Assembly (NCBI GenBank): GCA_013287135.1
Contig: JABDEK010000017.1
Location: 1 to 64,000, forward strand
DNA length: 64,000 nt
Source: Acidobacteriota bacterium
GTDB lineage: Bacteria > Acidobacteriota > Terriglobia > Acidiferrales > UBA7541
Direction of reading: 5' to 3'
Shown here: piece after piece, positions 46,365-54,802 of the stretch
Numbering within the stretch: position 1 is the first letter of the stretch
Layout: the number at the start of each line of letters is the position of its first letter
The notes under the pieces: generated by a model
Told to the model about the DNA's origin: nothing
Databases searched by the model: none
What the model saw: only the letters and a program-made list of their open reading frames with translations
Program-made: the position numbers and the translations under genes

Positions 46365-47017
46365 TGATTTTCACTCCGTCGAAAGTATCGGTCTAGTTTC
46401 TGGCGCAGCTTCAACCGCGCTCGCAACAGCCGCGATTTCACGGCCGGCACCGAAAGCCCCAGCGCCTCAGCCGTCTCTTCTGTTGATAATTCTTCGATGT
46501 CGCGCAACTGAAAAACGATTCGGAAAGGAGGATCTAAATCTGCGATAGTGCTGTTCAGGATGCCGGCCAGCTCGCTTTGCTTGTAGCGCTCTTCAGGAGA
46601 AGGGCCCCAGTCTTCGATTTCGCGTGGTATCAAATCATTCCCGGTGTTCACATCTTCATCGATGGAAACCTGATTGGGACGCCGTTTGCGCAACTTCATC
46701 AGCGCCTGATTCACCGCGATGCGCACTAGCCAGGTATAAAAACGCGAGTTGCCCTGGAATCCGGAAAGGTGTTCGTAAGCTTTCAGAAAGGCTTCTTGCA
46801 TCACGTCTTCCGCGTCTTCGCGGTTCTGCGTGATGTTCTGAGCCAAACGGAAAATTTTGCGCTCGTAGCGGCTGACCAGTGTTTCGAAAGCGGAGATGTC
46901 CCCAGCTTTGGCCGCAGCCACCAGTATCGGCTCGTCTTCCTTCACTACCTGAGAAGGAAGCGGCGCCCGCGTTTGCGGCGACTTTTCGCCTGTAGCGTTC
47001 ATTTTCGGAGTGCTCAT
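46361..47017 (-). CDS. ECF-type RNA polymerase sigma factor
   Basis: AFETLVSRYERKIFRLAQNITQNREDAEDVMQEAFLKAYEHLSGFQGNSRFYTWLVRIAVNQALMKLRKRR; sigma4 ELSTEETAEALGLSVPAVKSRLLRARLKLRQKL. Confidence 0.95.
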   Translation of the reverse strand: MSTPKMNATGEKSPQTRAPLPSQVVKEDEPILVAAAKAGDISAFETLVSRYERKIFRLAQNITQNREDAEDVMQEAFLKAYEHLSGFQGNSRFYTWLVRIAVNQALMKLRKRRPNQVSIDEDVNTGNDLIPREIEDWGPSPEERYKQSELAGILNSTIADLDPPFRIVFQLRDIEELSTEETAEALGLSVPAVKSRLLRARLKLRQKLDRYFRRSENQ

Positions 47018-47165
47018 TTAGACGATACTCGCGCGAGGAAGGGTAGCACAGTTTGAACGACGTCCGCGCCTCGCAGGTGGAAGTTTGGATGCCTGCCCGA
47101 AGGCCGCGGATGCAAGAATCTCTCTCAAATCCAAAACTCAGTCCACTCTTGGTACGAACCCAGGC

Positions 47166-47214
47166 TTGACAGCCCGTCTGACGGGCGGTATTCTGTTTAT
47201 CGAACGAACGTTCG
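47166..47214 (+). promoter_or_regulatory. promoter TTGACA-N17-TATTCT with intra-spacer dyad and downstream CGAACG-AA-CGTTCG operator
   Basis: ttgaca 47166-47171; tattct 47189-47194; gcccgtctgacgggc 47172-47186; cgaacgaacgttcg 47201-47214. Confidence 0.6.
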
Positions 47215-47235
47215 AACGGATTGTCGTGCTCGCCT

Positions 47236-47913
47236 ATGCCAAGACTCTCTATCGCTCAGCGCGAGCCTCAGGAAAAGCTTCAAGTCATTTTGAGGCATGC
47301 TGCCCAGGTGTTCTGCGATAAAGGCTACGAGGGCGCTTCCATCCGCGATATCAGCCGTTCCAGTGGAGTTTCGTTGGCCGGCCTCTATTACTACATCAAG
47401 AGCAAGCAAGAGCTTTTGTATCTGATTCAAATCCACACTTTTGAAACGATCGTCGCGCGCCTGGAGAAAAGACTTCCTGAAGCCGCCACTCCTGTAGAGA
47501 AACTGCGCATCCTCGTCCACAATCATCTCGATTATTTTCTACAGCACCCTGTGGAGATGAAAGTCCTCGCGCACGAGGACGAGGCGCTCGAAGGCGCGTT
47601 CCGCAAAGAAGTCCTGGAAGTCAAACGACGCTACGTGAAAATTGCTCTCGGAATTTTCGAACAGATGCGGCGAACCGGCTTGGCCCGGCAATTAAATCCG
47701 CGAGTAGCGGTGCTGACGCTTTTCGGGATGATGAATTGGACCTACACGTGGCACCGCTCCGAAACAGATCCCAAGGCGGATGCGTTGGCTGAAACGATCG
47801 CCGGAATGTTTTTGCACGGCGTAACAAACGGGTACGGAAACGGCAGTCCAAGATTGCTCCGTTCTGCTGCGGAAACCTTGCGGAACCGGCGCGCGCGGGC
47901 GGATAATCTTTGA
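47236..47913 (+). CDS. TetR-family transcriptional regulator
   Basis: VILRHAAQVFCDKGYEGASIRDISRSSGVSLAGLYYYIKSKQELLYLI (TetR HTH). Confidence 0.93.
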   Translation: MPRLSIAQREPQEKLQVILRHAAQVFCDKGYEGASIRDISRSSGVSLAGLYYYIKSKQELLYLIQIHTFETIVARLEKRLPEAATPVEKLRILVHNHLDYFLQHPVEMKVLAHEDEALEGAFRKEVLEVKRRYVKIALGIFEQMRRTGLARQLNPRVAVLTLFGMMNWTYTWHRSETDPKADALAETIAGMFLHGVTNGYGNGSPRLLRSAAETLRNRRARADNL

Positions 47914-48755
47914 AATCGAACGCTTTGAAAAATCTGGAGGAAATGATGCCAACGATGCAAGCCGTGGAACAGAAGCAGCTGATTAATTACAGTGTGGAAG
48001 CCGGAGTGGCGATTATAGAAATGGACGATCCGCCGGCGAATACTTATACCTACGAAATGATGCAGCAGATCGACACCGCTATTCTGAAAGCGCGTATGGA
48101 CGAAAACGCGCACGTAATAGTTGTCCGCGGCAAAGGCGACAAATTTTTCTCCGCTGGTGCAAGCATTCCGATGCTTACCAAGGCCGATCCCACATTCAAA
48201 TATTATTTTTGCCTGCATGCCAACGAGACCCTTAGCCGCTTCGAGCAAACTCCCAAGCTAGTGATCGCGGCCCTCAACGGCCACACCGTGGGTGGCGGCT
48301 TGGAAATTGCCCTGGCTTGCGATATTCGCATCGCCAAAAAGGAAGGCGGAAAGATTGGATTGCCTGAAGTGAATCTCGGCGTGCTTCCTGGTACCGGCGG
48401 AACGCAGCGTTTATCGCGCGTGATTGGCCGCTCGCGAGCCCTGGAGTTAATGGCCACTGGACGCACCTTCAGTTTCGAAGAGGCCCTCGAATTCGGCCTG
48501 ATTCATCACATTTACGAGCGCGAAAACTTTTGGGAAGAAGTGATGGCCTATGCAAAGCAGTTCTGTCCGCCAAACAAAGCTTCGCGCGCCGTCGGACGCA
48601 TCAAGCGCGCCGTCGTCACCGGTTCGGAAGTCGGATTCGGAGAAGCGCTGGGCATCGAGCGCGAGCTACAGCAGCTTTTGTTCACCAGCGAAGACGCCAA
48701 GGAAGGTCTGAAAGCCTACGTGGAAAAGAGGCAGCCAGAGTTCAAAGGAAAGTAG
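47910..48755 (+). CDS. enoyl-CoA hydratase/isomerase
   Basis: VIAALNGHTVGGGLEIALACDIRIAKKEGGKIGLPEVNLGVLPGTGGTQRLSRVIG; internal ATGs at 47943 and 47946 are alternative starts. Confidence 0.93.
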   Translation: MKSNALKNLEEMMPTMQAVEQKQLINYSVEAGVAIIEMDDPPANTYTYEMMQQIDTAILKARMDENAHVIVVRGKGDKFFSAGASIPMLTKADPTFKYYFCLHANETLSRFEQTPKLVIAALNGHTVGGGLEIALACDIRIAKKEGGKIGLPEVNLGVLPGTGGTQRLSRVIGRSRALELMATGRTFSFEEALEFGLIHHIYERENFWEEVMAYAKQFCPPNKASRAVGRIKRAVVTGSEVGFGEALGIERELQQLLFTSEDAKEGLKAYVEKRQPEFKGK

Positions 48756-48818
48756 TAGTAAGCAGTTCGATAGTTCAGCGAAATACACGACAAACTACTG
48801 GGGAAACTAAAGGACTGA

Positions 48819-49331
48819 ATGCGCACACTGCCGGACTACCTTCGCAAAGGAATGAAAATGATTTTGGTCGGCGCCAATCCGGGCGACCGTTCGGCCCGCG
48901 TCGGCCATTATTATGCGGGGCGAGGCAATCAGTTCTGGCCGGTGATGTATGAATCGGGAGTGATTCCCGAACCGCTGGGCTATGAAGATGACCGTCGTCT
49001 GCTGGAATTCGGAATAGGCATGACGGATTTAGTAAAGCGCCCCACGCGCGCGGTGGAAGAAATCGAACGGCAGGAATTTTCCGAAGGAAGAGTCCTGCTG
49101 GCGCAAAAGTTGGAAGACCTGCGGCCCCGCGTGATCGCTTTCAACGGGAAAATGGTTTACACGAAATTTACCGGCCGGGCATGCAAGCTGGGTTTGCAGA
49201 AAGAAAAACTCTACGGCGCGTATGTTTTCGTGTTGCCCTCCACCAGCGGTTCGAATTGCTCCACTGATCGCGGCGTGAAGACGCGTTATTTCAAGAAGCT
49301 CGCTGCGCTGCTGAAAAGTTTGAAGGACTAG
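48819..49331 (+). CDS. mug: G/U mismatch-specific DNA glycosylase (Mug/TDG-like)
   Basis: MILVGANPGDRSARVGHYYAGRGNQFWPVMYESGVIPEPL...GIGMTDLVKRPT; VIAFNGKMVY; VLPSTSGSN. Confidence 0.88.
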   Translation: MRTLPDYLRKGMKMILVGANPGDRSARVGHYYAGRGNQFWPVMYESGVIPEPLGYEDDRRLLEFGIGMTDLVKRPTRAVEEIERQEFSEGRVLLAQKLEDLRPRVIAFNGKMVYTKFTGRACKLGLQKEKLYGAYVFVLPSTSGSNCSTDRGVKTRYFKKLAALLKSLKD

Positions 49332-49343
49332 GGAGTCACCGCT

Positions 49344-50159
49344 ATGGCGGCAACCACGCAACAAAATCCCACAAACCAATTCGTGCTCGAAGAGCGCGAC
49401 GGAAATATCGTCACCCTGCGCCTGAATCGGCCTGATCGCCTGAATGCATTGAATGTCGAGCTTGGCCGCGAGCTCGTGCATGCGCTGATACGCGCTGGAG
49501 AAGATAAAGGCGTTTCTGCTATCAGGCTCATCGGAGCCGGACGCGGCTTTTGCGCCGGCGGCGATTTGGCCTTGCTCCAGGACCTGCGAAAACGCAAGGA
49601 TGCCAAGGAACTCGAAACTTTACTGGTTGCCGGAAAAGAGATCTGTCTGGTCATTGCAGGAATGCCAAAACCTGTGGTCGCAGCCGTGAACGGTCCAGCA
49701 GCCGGTGGGGGAATGAATCTCGCCATCGCCTGCGACATCCGAGTTGCTTCCGATCAGGCCAAGTTCGCCGAAGGCTTCGCGCAGATCGGCTTGTATCCCG
49801 ATTTCGGCGGCACATTTTTCCTGCCGCGACTTGTAGGGCGCGCTCGCGCGGCGGAATTATTCTGGACCTCGACGAAGCTTTCGCCAGAGGACGCCCTCAG
49901 AATGGGAATAGTTTCTCGTGTCATTCCAGCCGCGCAATTCGAGGAAGAGTCCAAGAAAGTTACCCAGGATGTGGCTGCCGCGGCTCCTCTGTCGGTTCGA
50001 GACTCGAAACACGCCATGACCACCGCGAATCGCGTCGATCTCACGGCCGCGCTCGACGAGGAAATACGCCTGCAGATTCACTGCTTCCAGTCCGAAGACT
50101 GCATGGAAGGGCTTAACGCTTTTATCGAGAAGCGTAAGCCGAATTTCAAAGGCCGCTGA
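49344..50159 (+). CDS. enoyl-CoA hydratase/isomerase
   Basis: VTLRLNRPDRLNALN, GAGRGFCAGGDLALL, AAVNGPAAGGGMNLAIACDIRVAS, FAQIGLYPDFGGTFFLPRLVG. Confidence 0.93.
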   Translation: MAATTQQNPTNQFVLEERDGNIVTLRLNRPDRLNALNVELGRELVHALIRAGEDKGVSAIRLIGAGRGFCAGGDLALLQDLRKRKDAKELETLLVAGKEICLVIAGMPKPVVAAVNGPAAGGGMNLAIACDIRVASDQAKFAEGFAQIGLYPDFGGTFFLPRLVGRARAAELFWTSTKLSPEDALRMGIVSRVIPAAQFEEESKKVTQDVAAAAPLSVRDSKHAMTTANRVDLTAALDEEIRLQIHCFQSEDCMEGLNAFIEKRKPNFKGR

Positions 50160-50224
50160 TTGTGAGCTTGCTTGAAAACGCTTTTATGAAATTAATTGAT
50201 TTGCAGGATGGGAGGAATTCATAA

Positions 50225-51343
50225 ATGTCCGCAACACGTATCGCAACTTTCGATGATTGGGTGGACTTATTTCGCGTTTGGCGCAGCGACATTGGCGTGA
50301 ATTATTCTGAAATTGACAGCTACCATTTTGAGGCCAAGTTCGGGCCCACACGCTCGAACGAAATTGAATTTGGCGCGTTCAAAGGACGCCCAAAGTGGCG
50401 CCGGCTGCTGGATATTCCAGACCAGCGCATTCGCGACGGCCTGATGAACTTGATCATTTACCAGGGCGACACGGAATTTGCTTCCGTCGAACAGCAGCGC
50501 CGCTTGTTCGAGCATTCGCCAACGGAGCACGACCGCAAATCACTTTGCCGCGTGGTAACCGAAGAAATGCGTCACGGCTGGCAGATGTGCCATCTGCTCA
50601 TCAATCACTTTGGCTACAGCGGAAAAGTGGAAGCGCAAAAAATGCTGGAACGCCGCGCGTTTGAATCCAAACGACTGCTGGGCGCATTCAATCAGGAAGT
50701 CGCAAACTGGCTCGACTTCTTCACCTACACGGATTTCGTGGACCGCGATGGAAAATTTCAGCTCACCATGCTGAGCTATTCAGCGTTCGAGCCGTTGGCG
50801 CAGTCCATGAACCCGATGTTGCGCGAAGAATCGTTCCATCTGGGCACCGGGCACGACGGCCTCAAACGCATAGTGAAGGCGGAAGTCGTGCCGCTGAACA
50901 TCGTTCAGAAGTACGTGAACAAATGGATTCCGGTTAGCTACGATTTGTTTGGCGTGGACCAGTCGAGCTCGGCGCACTGGTTTTACGTTTGGGGACTGAA
51001 AGGTCGCTACGACGAAGCTCAAACGCAAAAAGAAGCTGACCTCGGTCACATGAACGAGCACAATCGCCATTTGTATTTTCTGGAATGCGAGAAACTGATT
51101 GAGCAAATCAACAAGCACGTTCCCGAGGGCGCGGAACCCCTCTATGTTCCGCACATGAAGTTCAACCGTCATATCGGCGAGTTTGCAGATCAGCCATACA
51201 GTGTGACCGGCGAACTCTTATCGCCGGAGAAATATGCCGAGCACGTGAAAGAAACGCTGCCGCAGCCGGAAGATATTAAGCTCGTTAACGATATACAGGA
51301 CAACGAGCCGAAGTGGGTAGCGCCCAAAGGGAACATGGATTAG
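50225..51343 (+). CDS. BoxB/PaaA-like diiron aromatic-CoA epoxidase subunit
   Basis: YQGDTEFASVEQQ, VVTEEMRHGWQMCHLLINHFG (ExxH), LGAFNQEVANWLDFFTYTDFVDRDGKFQL, MLREESFHLGTGHDGL (ExxH). Confidence 0.8.
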   Translation: MSATRIATFDDWVDLFRVWRSDIGVNYSEIDSYHFEAKFGPTRSNEIEFGAFKGRPKWRRLLDIPDQRIRDGLMNLIIYQGDTEFASVEQQRRLFEHSPTEHDRKSLCRVVTEEMRHGWQMCHLLINHFGYSGKVEAQKMLERRAFESKRLLGAFNQEVANWLDFFTYTDFVDRDGKFQLTMLSYSAFEPLAQSMNPMLREESFHLGTGHDGLKRIVKAEVVPLNIVQKYVNKWIPVSYDLFGVDQSSSAHWFYVWGLKGRYDEAQTQKEADLGHMNEHNRHLYFLECEKLIEQINKHVPEGAEPLYVPHMKFNRHIGEFADQPYSVTGELLSPEKYAEHVKETLPQPEDIKLVNDIQDNEPKWVAPKGNMD

Positions 51344-51407
51344 GTGGCCGCCACGATAGCGGGGCTTCTCTAATCAAAAACAAGCTTTCTGTGGAGTTTG
51401 GTGACTC

Positions 51408-51746
51408 ATGCCTGAAGACCTCTACGCAAATATGGAAGTTGCTCCCCGCGAGGTGAAAGATAAGCTTGCCCGCGGCGAGAAAATCCTCTTCGTCGACGTT
51501 CGCGAGCAATGGGAATATGACACGTCGCACATCGAAGGTTCGGTGTTGATCCCTCTTCGCGAAATTCCTGCCAACTTGCCGCGGCTGGAATCTGCGGACG
51601 AAGTCATACTCTTTTGTCACCATGGTATGAGAAGCATGGATGCCGCAGCCTGGTTGCGCTCGCAAGGGGTCACGGGCGCGCGCTCGATGGCGGGCGGGAT
51701 TGACCTCTGGGCTACTGAGATTGATCCGAAGATACTGCGCTACTAA
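51408..51746 (+). CDS. rhodanese-domain protein
   Basis: ILFVDVREQWEYDTSHIEGSVLIPLREIP...VILFCHHGMRSMDAAAWLRSQG; active-site Cys followed by HHGMRS. Confidence 0.92.
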   Translation: MPEDLYANMEVAPREVKDKLARGEKILFVDVREQWEYDTSHIEGSVLIPLREIPANLPRLESADEVILFCHHGMRSMDAAAWLRSQGVTGARSMAGGIDLWATEIDPKILRY

Positions 51747-51774
51747 ACTTTGGGAATTGCGAGGCGAATAAACC

Positions 51775-52167
51775 ATGGCCGCCAAAAAGCCGGCTAAGAA
51801 AACTCCGAAACCAGCGAAGCATGCGCGAACAAAAGTAAAATTTCTGCATAAGCCTTCCTGTACCATCTGCCGCAAGGCTCGCAGTTATTTGGAAAAACGC
51901 GGGTTTGGAATGGAATTTCGCGATCTCGGCAAGGAGCGGTTGAGTGCCGAAGAACTCGAGAAATTAATCGGTGACCGCGATCACACCCAGTTTCTGAATA
52001 CGCGAAACGAACTTTACCGCCGCAAAAATATGAAGGAAAATCCGCCGTCTCGCAGCGAAGCCATTCGATGGATGGCTGCCGAACCAAATCTGATTCGGCG
52101 CCCGGTCATTATCGCCAGCGGCCGTGTCGTCCTTGGATTCGACCAAGAGGGAATCGCCCGGTTATAA
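51775..52167 (+). CDS. ArsC/Spx-like thioredoxin-fold protein with Lys-rich N-terminus
   Basis: KFLHKPSCTICRKARSYLEKRGFGMEFRDLGKERLSAEELEKLI...NLIRRPVIIASGRVVLGFD. Confidence 0.8.
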   Translation: MAAKKPAKKTPKPAKHARTKVKFLHKPSCTICRKARSYLEKRGFGMEFRDLGKERLSAEELEKLIGDRDHTQFLNTRNELYRRKNMKENPPSRSEAIRWMAAEPNLIRRPVIIASGRVVLGFDQEGIARL

Positions 52168-52217
52168 GCCGTAAATTCAGCGCGGCTCTTGAGCGCCGTT
52201 CTGCAGAGGAATCCGGA

Positions 52218-53066
52218 TTGCCGCCGATCATCGACATTCACATCCATATTCAGCCAGACCAGATGGTGAAGCCGGCGGCGCACGAATTGATTCGTCACGG
52301 CCGTCGCGATTACGATGAAATAGTCAAATATTCTGCCAGCCCGAAAGATTTCCTGAACTTCTTAGATAGCGCGGAAATCGAGCGCGCAGGGATTATCAAT
52401 TACGTCAGCCCGGACGTGATTGGTTTCACTTCCGAAGTCAACGACTGGTGCGCGAAATATTGTTCCGCCGATCCGCGCCGCCTGCTGGGTTTCGGCTCTG
52501 TGCATCCGAAATATGTTGAGAATGCCGGCGCGGAAGTCAGACGCTTGAAGAAAATCGGTATACGCGGGCTGAAAGTACATCCCTCCCATCAATTATTTGC
52601 GCCCAATGAATATCGCTGCGGCCTGGGCCCTCTGCGCGCGATGTATGAGACGGCCCAGGAAATTGGCTTACCGGTGATGATTCACACCGGTACTTCAATT
52701 TTCCCCGGTGCGCGAAATGTGTACGCGCAGCCCATGCTGGCCGATGACGTAGGTGTCGACTTCCCTGATCTCGTTGTAATTTTGGCGCATGGCGGACGTC
52801 CCTTGTGGATGAATGAAGCATTTTTTCTGGTTCGCCGTCACCCAAACATGTACATGGACATCTCCGGAATTCCTCCGCAAAAGTTGATCGAGTATTTTCC
52901 GCGTATCGAGGAAATCGCCGACAAAGTTTTGTTTGGTACGGACTGGCCTGGGCCGGGCGTTCCCGCAATACGGGGAAATATCGAAAAGTTTCGTGCGCTC
53001 CCAATTTCACAGCTCACCCAACAGAAAATTCTGTACGACAATGCAACGCGCCTTTTTCCCGTCTGA
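52218..53066 (+). CDS. amidohydrolase-family metal-dependent hydrolase
   Basis: PIIDIHIHIQPD...GIRGLKVHPSHQLFAPNE...VMIHTGTSIFPGA...DLVVILAHGGRPLW...KVLFGTDWPG. TTG start inferred. Confidence 0.85.
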   Translation: MPPIIDIHIHIQPDQMVKPAAHELIRHGRRDYDEIVKYSASPKDFLNFLDSAEIERAGIINYVSPDVIGFTSEVNDWCAKYCSADPRRLLGFGSVHPKYVENAGAEVRRLKKIGIRGLKVHPSHQLFAPNEYRCGLGPLRAMYETAQEIGLPVMIHTGTSIFPGARNVYAQPMLADDVGVDFPDLVVILAHGGRPLWMNEAFFLVRRHPNMYMDISGIPPQKLIEYFPRIEEIADKVLFGTDWPGPGVPAIRGNIEKFRALPISQLTQQKILYDNATRLFPV

Positions 53067-53079
53067 CTGAGGTTGATGA

Positions 53080-53949
53080 ATGGAAATAGAAACAATCGCG
53101 GTGATCGGCGCGGGGACCATGGGCCGTGGAATCGCCTACGCCGCTGCACTCGGTGGCTATCGCACCGTGCTCGAAGATGTGTCCCTTGAAATGTTAGAGC
53201 AAGGAACTGCTTACATTTCCCAGGCGTTGGAAGACGGCCGAGCGCGCGGAAAAGTGACACAAGAGCAGAAAGACAAAGCCCTCGCCAATCTGACCACCTC
53301 TCGCTCGGTGGAAGACGTTTGTCGTGAAGCGGACTTACTGATCGAAGCGGTCCCGGAAGAAATGGAAGTGAAGCTGGAAATCTTCACAATTTTCGATAAA
53401 TTTGCCAAGCCTGACGCGATTCTGGCCAGCAATACGTCATCACTGTCCATCACCGAAATGGCTTCCATCACCTTTCGCGCCGAAAAGTGTATCGGAATGC
53501 ATTTTTTCAATCCGGTGCCCAAGATGAAGCTGCTGGAAATCGTACGCGCACTCGAAACTTCGGAGGCCACGCTGCGAGCCTGCGTGGAAGTCGGGCGCCG
53601 AATGGGCAAAGAAGTCGTCGTGATTCGCGAATCCCCGGGATTCGTCACCAGTCGCATGAATGCCATGATTGGCAACGAAGCTTTTTACATGCTGCAGGAA
53701 GGCATTGCCACCCCCGAAGACATCGACAAGGCCTTAAAATTGGGACTGAATCATCCCATGGGCCCATTCGAACTAGTTGACTTGGTAGGACTGGATATCC
53801 GCCTGAATATTCTGGAATACTTGCATAAAACATTGGGAGAAAAATACCGCCCGTGTCCGCTTCTAGTTCAATATGTAAAGGCCGGGCGCACCGGACGAAA
53901 ATCCGGTCGCGGCGTGTACGCGTACGGCGATAATGGCGTCAAGAAATAG
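53080..53949 (+). CDS. 3-hydroxyacyl-CoA dehydrogenase
   Basis: IAVIGAGTMGRGIAYAAALGGYRTVLEDVS, ASNTSSLSITEMA, GMHFFNPVPKMKLLEIV, LNHPMGPFELVDLVGLDI. Confidence 0.95.
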   Translation: MEIETIAVIGAGTMGRGIAYAAALGGYRTVLEDVSLEMLEQGTAYISQALEDGRARGKVTQEQKDKALANLTTSRSVEDVCREADLLIEAVPEEMEVKLEIFTIFDKFAKPDAILASNTSSLSITEMASITFRAEKCIGMHFFNPVPKMKLLEIVRALETSEATLRACVEVGRRMGKEVVVIRESPGFVTSRMNAMIGNEAFYMLQEGIATPEDIDKALKLGLNHPMGPFELVDLVGLDIRLNILEYLHKTLGEKYRPCPLLVQYVKAGRTGRKSGRGVYAYGDNGVKK

Positions 53950-54002
53950 TCCATGCATCCAGCACATTGCGCTGCTCAGACCAGGAAGGATTTTTCTCCA
54001 AG

Positions 54003-54533
54003 ATGAAATTTGCCGAACGAATTCAAATCGTCGAAGGCGACCTGACCGAAATGGAGGTGGACGCCATCGTCAACGCCGCGAACAATGACTTGCAGCTTGG
54101 CGGCGGTGTCGCCGGCGCAATTCGGCGAAAGGGCGGTCCGGAGATTCAGAAAGAATGCGACGAAATCGGCCAAGTTCCCGTTGGCGGAGCGGCAATCACC
54201 ACCGGCGGCAAATTAAAAGCGCGTCATGTGATTCACGCTGCTAGCATGCAGCTTGGCGGAAAAACTTCCGCACACTCGTTGCGCAGTTCGACCGCCCATT
54301 CGCTTCGTATAGCCGCCCAAAAAGGACTCAAGACCATTGCCTTTCCGGCGGTCGGCACCGGTATCGCCGGTTTTCCTTTGCGTGAGTGCGCGGAAATTAT
54401 GTTGCGCGAAGTTGCTAGGCACTTCGAGCAGCCCACCTCGCTCGAGACAGTTACTTTCGTTCTTTTCGATAAAGAGGCGCTGGCAAGTTTCACCAGTGTT
54501 TGGACCGAATTTCAAGCGAGCGGCTTCCAATGA
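54003..54533 (+). CDS. macro-domain protein
   Basis: IVEGDLTEMEVDAIVNAANNDLQLGGGVAGAIRRKGGPEIQKECDEIG; TIAFPAVGTGIAGFPL. Confidence 0.93.
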   Translation: MKFAERIQIVEGDLTEMEVDAIVNAANNDLQLGGGVAGAIRRKGGPEIQKECDEIGQVPVGGAAITTGGKLKARHVIHAASMQLGGKTSAHSLRSSTAHSLRIAAQKGLKTIAFPAVGTGIAGFPLRECAEIMLREVARHFEQPTSLETVTFVLFDKEALASFTSVWTEFQASGFQ

Positions 54534-54802
54534 GCGATTTACTCACAGACAAAGTCCGCCACCAGCTCGTACGCTACGAACACCCTCTGTTTGATTTCGA
54601 AGCTCGCTCCACAGGAGAAGGTGTGGAAGTTGAAATTCGCTACAAACCAACAAACGCGGAAGTTCACAACTATACTTTTCAGCTACAGCCACGCGAGATA
54701 GAAAATTCGCAATTTCCGTGGACCTTCCAGAAGCAGCTTTACGATTGCCTGCACGATTACATCATCGAGATGTTTACCCGCAATCCTCAGCGCGTGAATT
54801 AA
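54530..54802 (+). CDS. small conserved hypothetical protein
   Basis: MSDLLTDKVRHQLVRYEHPLFDFEARSTGEGVEVEIRYKPTNAEVHNYTFQLQPREIENSQFPWTFQKQLYDCLHDYIIEMF; overlaps both neighbours (ATGA, TAATG). Confidence 0.7.
   Translation: MSDLLTDKVRHQLVRYEHPLFDFEARSTGEGVEVEIRYKPTNAEVHNYTFQLQPREIENSQFPWTFQKQLYDCLHDYIIEMFTRNPQRVN

Noticed and set aside
53967-54533. Macro domain plus Mug considered as an anti-phage or toxin-antitoxin system
   Set aside because: No ADP-ribosyltransferase toxin, nuclease effector or other defence gene nearby; the operon context is metabolic.
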